A stretch of 13,392 nucleotides of DNA, from positions 1 to 13,392 of the forward strand of contig JBKBUN010000091.1 in NCBI GenBank assembly GCA_046289925.1, in the 5' to 3' direction. Made by a program: the position numbers and the translations under genes. The notes below the pieces were generated by a model, which saw nothing but the letters and a program-made list of their open reading frames with translations, was not told the DNA's origin and searched no databases. Positions 1 to 6,872 of the stretch are shown in pieces; position 1 is the stretch's first letter, and each line of letters starts with the position of its first letter. This stretch comes from Acidovorax_G sp046289925 (GTDB taxonomy: Bacteria; Pseudomonadota; Gammaproteobacteria; Burkholderiales; Burkholderiaceae_C).

Positions 1-2526
1 GCCGCGGTGGAAGGGCGCAGCGCCATACAACGCCACCACGATGGCGTGCAGGTGGCGGGCTGGCGCCTGCGGCTGCTGGAGTCGCAGGCCCTGTGGGCCG
101 AGCCGGACACGCTGGCGTGTCCGGCCTCCTGGACCGACCTGCTGGGCGACTGTGTGGGTCTTGCGCAGCATACGGTGCAGTTTCGCGATCTCACCGAAGC
201 GGTGGAGGTTTGCAGTGTGCCGCTGGTATCGCTGGACGCCACTCTGCTGCCAGTGGGCACCGGCCCCGCAGCGCCGCTGTTGGTCGGGCGTGACGACAGC
301 CTGGCCGAGCTCTGGGCGCTGTATCGCGCCTGCGGCGTGCAGGCATCACCTGTCGAAGCCCGGCTGATCGCGCCTCTTGGCTACGGCAAGACGCGGCTGG
401 CGGCCGAACTGGCCCGCCGCGTGGCACAGCAGGGCGGCCAGCTCTGGTGGATTGCCGCGCAGCCCGAGTTGCGCGCCATCGCCTGGCGTGCGCTGCATCA
501 GACCTTGCTGCGGCATCTGCGCGCGCCGGGCGCGGAGGCTCGATTGCGCCAAACCCTGGCCGACTGGGGCGTGTCCCTGACCGAGCTGCAAGGCCGCGCG
601 TTGCAGCGCTTTGTGCGGGACGGCACCGTGGCCCAGGTCGAACTCGATGCGCTGGCCAGCGCGCTGGCCCACTGGTGGTCAGCCCAGGATGACCGCGCCA
701 TGCCTGCCCCCAGCCTGGTGGTCGTGGACGATGTGCATTGGCTGGATCAGGCCAGCCTGCAACTGCTGCGGCGGGTGCTGGCCTGCCGTCCCGCGCTGAT
801 GTGCCTGGTGCTGGAGCGCTGCGAGGAAGGCGGTGAGAGCACCATTGAGCCCCTGTGCCACGAGGGCGCCCCGTTCGAGCTGCGGCTCGGTCCGTTGGCC
901 GATGCGGATGCGCAGGCGCTGATCGCATCCCTGCAGAATGCACACCGCTGGACGCCCGAGCAGCGGCGCCAGCGTGTGGCACTCGCCCGCGGCGTGCCCT
1001 TGTTTCTGATGTTGGCGCCCGCGCCGCAGCAGGACGGTGGCGCGCCCGGTGTGGCCGAGCATTGCGAGGCCTGGATCAACCAGCTGCACCGCCATCGCCC
1101 AGCGCTTCGGCTGGCAGCGCGGCTGGGCATGCGGTTCGCAGTGCGCGACCTGGTGCTGCTGCAGGGCGAAGACGCGGCCCTGGCGGCAGTGCGCGAGGCC
1201 ACGCGGCAGGGCTTGCTGCTTCCTCGTGATCCGGGCCATCTGGCCTTTTTCCATCCGGCCATCCGGGATCACCTGCTCGCCTCGTGCAGCCCCGAGCAAC
1301 GCACCGCGGACAGTGGGCGCTGCGCCGAATACCTGGCCGCCCAGGGCGACCATGCGCGCGCTGCCGATCTGTGGCAACAGGCGGGGCAGCCAGCGCTGGC
1401 CCGCACTGCCTTGCTGCAGGCCTTGCAGCAGGCGGTGGCCTGCAACGATCTGGATGCGACCGTGGCGTTGTCCGAGGCGCTGCGCGAACTGGGCTATCCG
1501 GAAGGGCAACGCGGCGTGCAAGTGCGTATCGTGCACATTCGCGCACTGTTGGCCCGCCATGGCTATGCGAATCCGCGGGCGCACCGCATTGCCGATGAGC
1601 TGGCCCAGCAGATGCGGCAGCGTGCGGTCGACATGGACCCGGAGCTGGGCTACGAAGTCACGGCCCTGCAGTACTTGCGGGAGAGCGGGCGCAGTCATCG
1701 CGCCGCGCTGCTGGCCGGACAGCAGATGCTGGCCTTGGCCGATACCCCGGCGGCCCGCATGACGGCCCATTGGGCGATGGCCAACGCGCACTTCTGGCTG
1801 GGCGATCTGGCGCAGGCGGCACCCTGGTTCGCGCAGGTGCTGACCGCTGGACCGCAACTGTCCCGGGCGCAGCGCCAGCGCTACTTCCCGTCCGATCCCC
1901 TGGCCTTCTGTTGCCTGCAGTGGGCCTGGGCGCAGGCGGTGATGGGGGAATACGCACAGGCGCAGCAGTCCATCGACCTTGCGCGGTCCTTGACGGCAGA
2001 GCCGGACGCAAGTGTCCAGGATCGGGTGATTTTTGACGTGTTCAGCATCTTGCTCAGCGAGCTGCTCGAAACGCCCGATCGGCGACGGCAGCACATTGCG
2101 CAGGCCCGAGCGCGGGCAGAAGCCGAGGGCTTTGAGTTCTGGTTGGCGTTTGCGGTGTGCTACGAGGCCTTGCAAGCCGCCGAAGATGGCAAGGCGTTCA
2201 CGGCCGATGCCTTGGCGCAACCCTACGCAAGCGTGCTGGACAACTACCCTTCAGCAGCTCCACTGGCGTGGTGGCTGGCGGCCCGGGCGATGGTGGCGTC
2301 CAGGGACGCGGTCCGGGCACTGCCTCTCGTCGAGGCCGCGCTGGACCGACAGCGGGCCGATGGCGGCTCGATCCTCTGGGCTGACACCTTGTGGCTGCAG
2401 GCGCAGATCCTGGACACGGCGGGTCAGGCCGCCCGCGCCGAATCATCTCGCCAGCTGGCGCTCTCGCACGCCCGCCGCATGGGCTGGGGAGGGTGGTTGA
2501 AACGCCACACCGGCAAAGCCGTGTAA
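1..2526 (+). CDS. STAND/AAA-type ATPase with TPR-like C-terminus, possibly the end of a nucleotide cyclase fusion (5' partial)
   Basis: The frame is open through the left edge, so the true start is probably upstream; the first visible start codon is GTG at 7. Counting from that codon, residues 93-102 carry the VGR-x-x-x-L signature that opens AAA_16/MalT-type ATPase domains. A Walker A follows at 122-129 (APLGYGKT, with alanine in place of the usual first glycine), and a Walker B at 236-247 (SLVVVDDVHWLD). From about residue 440 the protein is alanine- and leucine-rich and helical, as in TPR arrays, and no LuxR-type HTH is seen at the C-terminus. Residues 33-73 resemble the closing strand of class III adenylate/guanylate cyclases (FRDLTEAVEVCSV beside the family's 'LKG..pVeVy' pattern), which suggests a cyclase-ATPase-TPR signalling protein. 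The ATPase/TPR reading is firm; the cyclase reading is inference from a fragment. It lies 130 bases upstream of the pilin genes on the same strand, so a regulatory link is possible but not shown. Confidence 0.8.
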   Translation, partial: AAVEGRSAIQRHHDGVQVAGWRLRLLESQALWAEPDTLACPASWTDLLGDCVGLAQHTVQFRDLTEAVEVCSVPLVSLDATLLPVGTGPAAPLLVGRDDSLAELWALYRACGVQASPVEARLIAPLGYGKTRLAAELARRVAQQGGQLWWIAAQPELRAIAWRALHQTLLRHLRAPGAEARLRQTLADWGVSLTELQGRALQRFVRDGTVAQVELDALASALAHWWSAQDDRAMPAPSLVVVDDVHWLDQASLQLLRRVLACRPALMCLVLERCEEGGESTIEPLCHEGAPFELRLGPLADADAQALIASLQNAHRWTPEQRRQRVALARGVPLFLMLAPAPQQDGGAPGVAEHCEAWINQLHRHRPALRLAARLGMRFAVRDLVLLQGEDAALAAVREATRQGLLLPRDPGHLAFFHPAIRDHLLASCSPEQRTADSGRCAEYLAAQGDHARAADLWQQAGQPALARTALLQALQQAVACNDLDATVALSEALRELGYPEGQRGVQVRIVHIRALLARHGYANPRAHRIADELAQQMRQRAVDMDPELGYEVTALQYLRESGRSHRAALLAGQQMLALADTPAARMTAHWAMANAHFWLGDLAQAAPWFAQVLTAGPQLSRAQRQRYFPSDPLAFCCLQWAWAQAVMGEYAQAQQSIDLARSLTAEPDASVQDRVIFDVFSILLSELLETPDRRRQHIAQARARAEAEGFEFWLAFAVCYEALQAAEDGKAFTADALAQPYASVLDNYPSAAPLAWWLAARAMVASRDAVRALPLVEAALDRQRADGGSILWADTLWLQAQILDTAGQAARAESSRQLALSHARRMGWGGWLKRHTGKAV

Positions 2527-2530
2527 CGCT

Positions 2531-2544
2531 TGCAAACGGTTGCA
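2531..2544. promoter_or_regulatory. Operator-like inverted repeat 1 (LacI/PurR-like)
   Basis: TGCAAACGGTTGCA has perfect 5-base arms (TGCAA/TTGCA) around ACGG. It fits the general LacI/GalR-family operator form TGNNANCGNTNNCA at every fixed position, with the central CG typical of PurR- and CcpA-type sites. No LacI-family gene is in the window, so the regulator is unknown. Confidence 0.45.
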
Positions 2545-2561
2545 TCGCTTGTTGCGGTTGG

Positions 2562-2578
2562 TTGCAAACGCTTTGCAA
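2562..2578. promoter_or_regulatory. Operator-like inverted repeat 2
   Basis: TTGCAAACGCTTTGCAA has perfect 7-base arms (TTGCAAA/TTTGCAA) around CGC. Its centre (2570) lies about 32.5 bases from that of repeat 1, close to three helical turns, so two dimers could bind the same DNA face. A third TTGCAAACG half-site (2573-2581) overlaps its right arm. It lies just upstream of, or overlaps, where a -35 region would be expected. Confidence 0.45.
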
Positions 2579-2606
2579 ACGGTGCCTGCCTAGAGTGGTG
2601 ACAGCG

Positions 2607-2625
2607 GTGCAGACACGGTCTGTGC
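2607..2625 (+). other. Possible leader RNA hairpin
   Basis: CAGAC (2610-2614) and GTCTG (2618-2622) pair perfectly around an ACG loop. Two G-U pairs and one G-C pair extend the stem to eight pairs (2607-2625). No U-tract follows, so it is not an intrinsic terminator. If transcription starts upstream of it, the stem would lie about 30 bases before the pilin start codon and could affect mRNA stability or translation. It could be chance in GC-rich DNA. Confidence 0.25.
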
Positions 2626-2656
2626 CTGCGTCAACACCATAGCGCGAGGACACCCG

Positions 2657-3520
2657 ATGCTTTCACAACCCCGTTCCCGGCAGCAGGCCGCCCAAGGCAT
2701 GCGCCAGCGTTTTCATGCTCGCCGCCAGGCGGGTTTCACATTGGTCGAGTTGGCCATCGCCCTCGCGGTCATTGGCCTGATCATCGGCGCCGTGGCGATC
2801 GGCAAGGATGTGCAGCGCAACGCCGAGTACACCAAGATCAAAAACAAGTTCATCGACCAGTGGGAGCAGGCCTACAACCAGTATTACCAGCGTGCAGGCG
2901 TGGTGCTGGGGGATTCACAGACGGCCCCCCGGTTGATGGTCAATGGCGCCAACTACACGGCCGCCACAGGGGCACCGACTTCGGGTGGGGACATGACGGG
3001 CGTCGCGTCGCCTGGTGCTGTGTGCCGTGCTGCAGGCCCAGCCACAGCGGCCTTGGGCGGTGGCTCTCTGGCCTTGCCTGGGACGACAGAAACCACCCTG
3101 CGTGACCTGTTCCTGCGGGTCGGCGTGCGCATGCCCCCTGGCCGCGCCGAAGGGTTTGAAGACCGCTACGTGTACCTCGACAGCAACGGCAATCCCCAAG
3201 AAATCCAGGTCTGCTTCCTGTGGCAGCCCCCGGGCACACCTTCGGGCGCGGGCAATGTGATGCTGATCACGGGCCTCACGCCCGACCTGGCCCGCTCGAT
3301 CGACCAGATGATCGACGGCAAGCCCGATGCCCGCGAAGGCCGTTTCCGTCAGTTTGGCGTCACCCAGGCCCCCGGCGAAGCCAACCAACCTGGCATCGAA
3401 TGGACCGCCAACAACACCTATCAGATCGGTGCAGCCACCACCGCCGCAGCCACCAATGGCCGCACGCTCGATGAAGACCAGGTCTTCACCGTGGCTGGCG
3501 TGCTCAAGATGAACCAGTGA
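2657..3520 (+). CDS. Type IV prepilin, large major-pilin-like subunit 1
   Basis: The protein has 287 residues. A 26-residue basic leader ends in glycine (G26) and is followed by F27-T-L-V-E31, the class III prepilin site cut and N-methylated by prepilin peptidase; E31 is the conserved +5 glutamate. The hydrophobic N-helix runs over about 27-48 and continues into a charged helix. The C-terminal domain has only two cysteines (C123, C186), presumably one disulphide, and an acidic loop DSNGN at 175-179 that could bind calcium. GAGGA (2646-2650) six bases upstream supports the ATG at 2657. An in-frame ATG at 2699 would give a shorter leader more usual for type IVa pilins. The next gene is a clear paralogue sharing the N-helix and a block at about 150-230. 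It heads the assembly operon behind the likely promoter, as expected for a main fibre subunit. Prepilin identity is firm; the 'major' role is inferred. Confidence 0.93.
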   Translation: MLSQPRSRQQAAQGMRQRFHARRQAGFTLVELAIALAVIGLIIGAVAIGKDVQRNAEYTKIKNKFIDQWEQAYNQYYQRAGVVLGDSQTAPRLMVNGANYTAATGAPTSGGDMTGVASPGAVCRAAGPATAALGGGSLALPGTTETTLRDLFLRVGVRMPPGRAEGFEDRYVYLDSNGNPQEIQVCFLWQPPGTPSGAGNVMLITGLTPDLARSIDQMIDGKPDAREGRFRQFGVTQAPGEANQPGIEWTANNTYQIGAATTAAATNGRTLDEDQVFTVAGVLKMNQ

Positions 3521-3543
3521 TGCAGCGTACTGCTGCAAACCCG

Positions 3544-3549
3544 AAAGGA
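3544..3549 (+). promoter_or_regulatory. Ribosome binding site that sets the start of pilin 2
   Basis: AAAGGA lies nine bases before the ATG at 3559. The in-frame GTG at 3517 and the ATG at 3520 (out of frame with this gene) overlap the previous stop codon. Starting at 3517 would add 14 residues to an already long leader. The 3559 start is preferred. Confidence 0.6.
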
Positions 3550-3558
3550 TCTGCTTCC

Positions 3559-4488
3559 ATGACACATCCCTCCATGCGCCTGCGCCGCAGCCTGCGGCGG
3601 GCCGCCGCCCAGAGCGGCTTCACCCTGGTGGAACTGGCCATCGTACTGGCCGTGATCGGTTTGATCATTGGTGCCGTTGCCATCGCCAAAGACGTGCAGC
3701 GCAACGCTGAATACCAGAAGGTGGCCAACAAGTTTGCCTACCAGTGGAAGATGGCTTACGACCAGTACTACCAGCGCACCGGTGTGGTGCTCGGCGATTG
3801 CCAGCAGGCACCGACCTACATGGTCAATGGCGCAGAAACCGAGCTTAACGCCCAGCCGGCGTGTACGCGTGCCGGTGCGTCTGGCGTGGCCGGCATTCCG
3901 GAGAACTTCACCAACACCGGACGCCGCGTCTGCCACGGACAGGGTTACGCGCGAAACACGGTGGGTTTGGGCGATCCCGAAACACTGTCGCAACAGGATC
4001 TGCGCGATCTGATGACGCGTGCCGGTGTGCGCATGCCGCCCGGCCGTGGTGAAGGCCATGAGGACCGGTTCCTCTACATCGACTCCAACGGCAATGCCAC
4101 GGAACTGCAGGTGTGCTTCCAGTGGAATACGTCGGGCACGGCCAGTGGTGCAGGCAACGTGATGGTCATCCGTGGCTTGACGCCGGACCTGGCGCGTTTT
4201 CTGGATCAGGTGATCGACGGCAAGCCGGACTCCCGCGAAGGGCGCTTTCGCATCCAGGGCCGTCCCGCGCACCAAGGTGCGACCGAAGCCAATGCCCCGG
4301 GCACGCAGTGGGAGGCGAACAACATGCAAGGCGTGAACATTGCAGGCGGCAATAGCAACATGGCCGGCAGTGACAACCGCGGCACGATCACCAACGATGC
4401 GGGTTCCGGTGCGGGCACGGCCAACGGCCGCCGCTTCGATGAAGACCGGGTGATCCTGCTGACGGCCCACTGGATCATGGAACAGTGA
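3559..4488 (+). CDS. Type IV prepilin, large major-pilin-like subunit 2 (paralogue of subunit 1)
   Basis: The protein has 309 residues, with a 20-residue arginine-rich leader ending at G20, then F21-T-L-V-E25 and a hydrophobic N-helix to about 43. Over the 61 residues beginning at the cleavage glycine it matches pilin 1 at 50 positions. A second shared block at 149-230 includes MPPGR, the DSNGN loop (175-179), QVCF, GLTPDLAR and IDGKPD. It has four cysteines (C81, C102, C125, C186) against two in pilin 1; only C186 aligns clearly. The variable middle and C-terminal tail are longer and rich in Asn and Gly. Codon choices differ at many synonymous sites between the two genes, so the duplication is old. 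Only 38 bases separate the genes, so they are very likely co-transcribed. It may be a co-major or alternative subunit. Prepilin identity is firm. Confidence 0.92.
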   Translation: MTHPSMRLRRSLRRAAAQSGFTLVELAIVLAVIGLIIGAVAIAKDVQRNAEYQKVANKFAYQWKMAYDQYYQRTGVVLGDCQQAPTYMVNGAETELNAQPACTRAGASGVAGIPENFTNTGRRVCHGQGYARNTVGLGDPETLSQQDLRDLMTRAGVRMPPGRGEGHEDRFLYIDSNGNATELQVCFQWNTSGTASGAGNVMVIRGLTPDLARFLDQVIDGKPDSREGRFRIQGRPAHQGATEANAPGTQWEANNMQGVNIAGGNSNMAGSDNRGTITNDAGSGAGTANGRRFDEDRVILLTAHWIMEQ

Positions 4489-4495
4489 TCTGCCC

Positions 4496-4981
4496 ATGAA
4501 CGGCGCTCGATTCGTTCAACTGGCAGCACTGGCCGGTGCCACGGCCTTGCTGGCGGCCTCCGCATGGCTGATGCATGGTCAATGGAAAACCTGGCGTGCC
4601 GAACAGGTGCGGGCTGCTCAGGTCCAGCAGCGGTGGCAATCGGCCCAGGCCCTGTTGCCCGAGCTCAAGCGCCGCGAAGACATGGCCCGACAGGTGAAAG
4701 CACTGTCTGAGCAGATGGCGGACCAGGGCTTCGACCGCCATCGCTGGGGGGAGCGCCGCGTGCGGCGTGCGCTGAGCCAGGGTTCTCGCGTCGATGTGGC
4801 CCGCGTGATCGACGCGCTGGCGCCCAAGGGGGCTGCCAGCGTGCTGGTGGCCGATACGTTCGAACTCTCTACGGTGACCCCTGGTGCGGGTCTGTTCCAT
4901 ACGCCCCAGCCAGGCGATGAGGGTCTGTCGCTCGGCATTGCGGCGACCCAGTACTTTCAACTCAACAGCGTACAGCCATGA
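4496..4981 (+). CDS. Small bitopic membrane protein of the pilus operon, possibly PilO/MshJ/GspM-like
   Basis: The protein has 161 residues. One hydrophobic segment at about 8-27 is followed by a charged, probably coiled-coil helix (about 30-75), then a small domain with alternating hydrophobic residues to the C-terminus. That layout (short cytoplasmic start, one membrane pass, coiled coil, small periplasmic domain) is shared by PilO, MshJ and GspM, but I cannot identify a specific signature, so assignment rests on topology and place. It begins seven bases after pilin 2 ends, with a weak Shine-Dalgarno, and its stop overlaps the start of the GspL-like gene by four bases. In MSHA loci the PilO-like gene follows the PilM/PilN-like one; here the order is reversed, which leaves open that it is a locus-specific component. 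Confidence 0.8.
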   Translation: MNGARFVQLAALAGATALLAASAWLMHGQWKTWRAEQVRAAQVQQRWQSAQALLPELKRREDMARQVKALSEQMADQGFDRHRWGERRVRRALSQGSRVDVARVIDALAPKGAASVLVADTFELSTVTPGAGLFHTPQPGDEGLSLGIAATQYFQLNSVQP

Positions 4982-6291
4982 AACAGGCCTTGGTTCTGCA
5001 TGTCACGGATGAAGGCTGGCGCGCTTTGCCGCCTGGTCGGCCCTGGTTCGAGCTCAGCCCCTGGTCGCGACTGGATCAGCCAGCCGTGGTGGTGCTGGAC
5101 CTGGAGCAAAGCCACACCGACGTATGGCGCTTCGAGGGCAAGCCTGAGTACGCTGCAGCCCTGATCGAAAAACGCGTGCGTACCGAAGGGCTTGTGGATG
5201 GCTCTGCGCATGTCGTGGTGCACAAGGTGCAGGCATTTCCCGGCGGGTTTCAGGCGTTCTTTTCGGCACTGCCGCTGGACGTCTGGCAGCAGGCCAGCAC
5301 CTGGGCGGCTGCACAGCAAGACCATTGCGTGCTGTTGCACGCTGCAGCACTGCTGGCCGATGGGCTGCCGCCGAACGGTGCATGCGCCCTGGTCGGGGTG
5401 CGTGGCTGGTCTGCTCTGGTCCAGGCGCCGTCTGGGCTGGCGTATTTCACTGCGCGGGTGGTGGCGCGTTCGTCGGGCGACGATGCCTATCTTGGCGCGG
5501 CACGCCTGCTGGCGTCTCAATGGGCAGGCCTGGGCTCGGGTGTGGAGCGTGTGCAGGTCGGGGTGCTTGGGCTGGAGCAGACCGTGTCCGCGGATGCGCT
5601 CGCGAACGCCCTGGCACAAGCCACTGGCGTCGCTGCCCGCGTGGACCGTATCGAGGTCTTTCAGGCAGCGCAGACGGCACAGGCTGCATGGCAGACGTCC
5701 ATGCCTGCGATGGCTCTGTCGGCCACTCGCAAACATGTGCTCAACCCGGGCCTTGCCAAGCTGGCCTGGCAGGTCGAGTCATGGGTAGGGCGGCTGACCG
5801 TGGTGGTGGCCCTGGTGGCCGCAACCCTGATGGGCGCCGCCTGGTATGCGCAACTGCAGATGCAGGAGTTGCGCGCGCAGAGTCTGCGCTGGTCGCAACA
5901 GACGGTCCAGGTGGAGCAACGGCTAGCCCAACTGGGGCAAACGGAGCCCTCTGCGGTACTCGTCGAGACAGCCGAGTTCGCACGCAAGCTGGACGAAGGC
6001 CGGCTGCTGGATCCCATGCGTCTTTTGTCGGATCTGCAAAGGCTCACGTCTGCGGAAGTCCGGGTACAGCGCTTGCGGCTGGAACCGCTGGCCAACGGAC
6101 AAGGCAAGGCGTTTCGCGTGGAGGGGCAGGCCGCTCTGGCGGATTCGGCCGCCGTGATGCGCTGGGTACTGGCCATGGAACAAGTCGGTTGGCGCCTGCG
6201 CGCCATCGATCCGACCGACACGGTGCCGGGGGCCTGGGCGTATGAAGTCACACGGCAGCAGGCCGTGATGAAGCCGGAGGGGCGTACATGA
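4978..6291 (+). CDS. GspL/MshI-like inner-membrane assembly protein (PilM-PilN type fusion)
   Basis: The protein has 437 residues. A soluble, probably cytoplasmic domain of about 265 residues is followed by one membrane segment at about 273-291 (VVVALVAATLMGAAWYAQL), a coiled coil at about 292-325, and a periplasmic domain to the end with the beta-alpha-beta feel of PilN/GspL ferredoxin-like folds. In type IVa pili the actin-like PilM and bitopic PilN are separate; in type II secretion (GspL) and MSHA (MshI) they are joined, as here. I see no clear actin-family phosphate-binding motif in the N-terminal half, so ATP binding is doubtful, as in GspL. The likely job is to couple the assembly ATPase to the periplasmic alignment complex. 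ATGA overlaps occur at both ends. The family call rests on architecture and neighbours. Confidence 0.78.
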   Translation: MKQALVLHVTDEGWRALPPGRPWFELSPWSRLDQPAVVVLDLEQSHTDVWRFEGKPEYAAALIEKRVRTEGLVDGSAHVVVHKVQAFPGGFQAFFSALPLDVWQQASTWAAAQQDHCVLLHAAALLADGLPPNGACALVGVRGWSALVQAPSGLAYFTARVVARSSGDDAYLGAARLLASQWAGLGSGVERVQVGVLGLEQTVSADALANALAQATGVAARVDRIEVFQAAQTAQAAWQTSMPAMALSATRKHVLNPGLAKLAWQVESWVGRLTVVVALVAATLMGAAWYAQLQMQELRAQSLRWSQQTVQVEQRLAQLGQTEPSAVLVETAEFARKLDEGRLLDPMRLLSDLQRLTSAEVRVQRLRLEPLANGQGKAFRVEGQAALADSAAVMRWVLAMEQVGWRLRAIDPTDTVPGAWAYEVTRQQAVMKPEGRT

Positions 6292-6872
6292 TCCGTTACT
6301 ACGCACTGGCCCTTTGCGGCGTGTCGGCCGCCGTGCTGGCCGCCGTGGGCTGGGGGGCATTGCAGGTCGATGCGCCGCGGCTGCCGCCGCCTCCGCGGGA
6401 TGTGCTGGAGCTGCGCCCGCTGACCCCGGCTGCACAAGCCAATCAGGAGCGTCTGGCAGCCGGCTTGCAAGCCATTGCGCGCCTGCAGTCTGGCGAGGTG
6501 CTCAAGGGCCAGGGGCCTGCGCCAGCCTTGGCGCTACCTGCGCCGGGCACCGAGGTGGCGGGCAGTGTGCAGATGCCGCGCCGGTCGCTGTCGCTGTATC
6601 TCGAATCGCTGGCGGACGACCGGCACATTGTCTCGGTCGACGAGCGGGTGGTGCAGCCCGGAAGCCGGCTCAGCGAGGGTGGGCGGCTGGTGCGCGTGCA
6701 ACCCTATCAGGTGCTGATTTCCGAGGTGCAGGGCCGACAGCGCCTCGACATGTCGGTGGATCGACTGGGCGTGGGCACTTTGCGCTGGCCTGACGGCACT
6801 CCGGCGAGCGTTGCCACGCAGGCTTATCGCCAGGGCCCCGCCGCCCCAGCCAAACCGGAGGCGGCGCGATGA
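6288..6872 (+). CDS. PilP/GspC-like bitopic alignment protein
   Basis: The protein has 194 residues. An N-terminal membrane segment (about 4-24) precedes a proline-rich linker and a short helical stretch (about 45-72). The C-terminal region at about 97-160 is beta-rich and contains a pattern like the PilP/GspC homology region (V-D-E-R-V-V-Q-P-G, then V-R-V-Q-P-Y-Q-V-L-I). In those families this domain links the inner-membrane complex to the N-terminal domains of the secretin, which is encoded three genes downstream. PilP is usually a lipoprotein and no lipobox is present here, so the topology is closer to GspC or MshK. GGAGG at 6276-6280, seven bases upstream, supports the ATG at 6288, which overlaps the previous stop. 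Confidence 0.72.
   Translation: MIRYYALALCGVSAAVLAAVGWGALQVDAPRLPPPPRDVLELRPLTPAAQANQERLAAGLQAIARLQSGEVLKGQGPAPALALPAPGTEVAGSVQMPRRSLSLYLESLADDRHIVSVDERVVQPGSRLSEGGRLVRVQPYQVLISEVQGRQRLDMSVDRLGVGTLRWPDGTPASVATQAYRQGPAAPAKPEAAR

Larger units (their letters stand above)
2527..2656 (+). promoter_or_regulatory. Non-coding region upstream of the pilin operon (probable promoter and leader)
   Basis: This is the only sizeable gap in the window. Its left part (2530-2582) is less GC-rich and contains TTGCAAACG three times (starts 2530, 2562, 2573), arranged in two inverted repeats listed separately. A possible -10 element TAGAGT sits at 2591-2596 but has no convincing -35, as would suit an activator-dependent promoter. 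The right part holds a possible RNA hairpin (2607-2625) and the Shine-Dalgarno GAGGA (2646-2650), six bases before the pilin ATG. No terminator for the upstream gene is visible. That it contains the pilin promoter is inferred from its position and repeats. Confidence 0.6.

Noticed and set aside
679..2220. Long open frame on the - strand (513 codons) inside the ATPase/TPR gene
   Set aside because: It has no recognisable domain and a composition expected from the complement of a GC-rich gene; the + strand carries clear Walker motifs.
2596..2611. Candidate sigma-54 promoter (GG at 2597-2598 and GC at 2609-2610 with the correct 10-base gap)
   Set aside because: Only the GG/GC cores and TGCA match; most other consensus positions differ. 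A chance match is likely in this sequence, so it is not listed as a feature.
3517..3558. Upstream in-frame GTG start for pilin 2 overlapping the pilin 1 stop
   Set aside because: It would lengthen an already long leader; the ATG at 3559 has a good AAAGGA at nine bases.
2657..4488. Recent duplication or gene conversion between the two pilins
   Set aside because: Even where the proteins are nearly identical the DNA differs at many third positions, so no recent exchange is visible.
3421..4497. Long - strand open frame opposite pilin 2
   Set aside because: It is a shadow of a clear prepilin gene, with His/Arg/Gly-rich low-information sequence.
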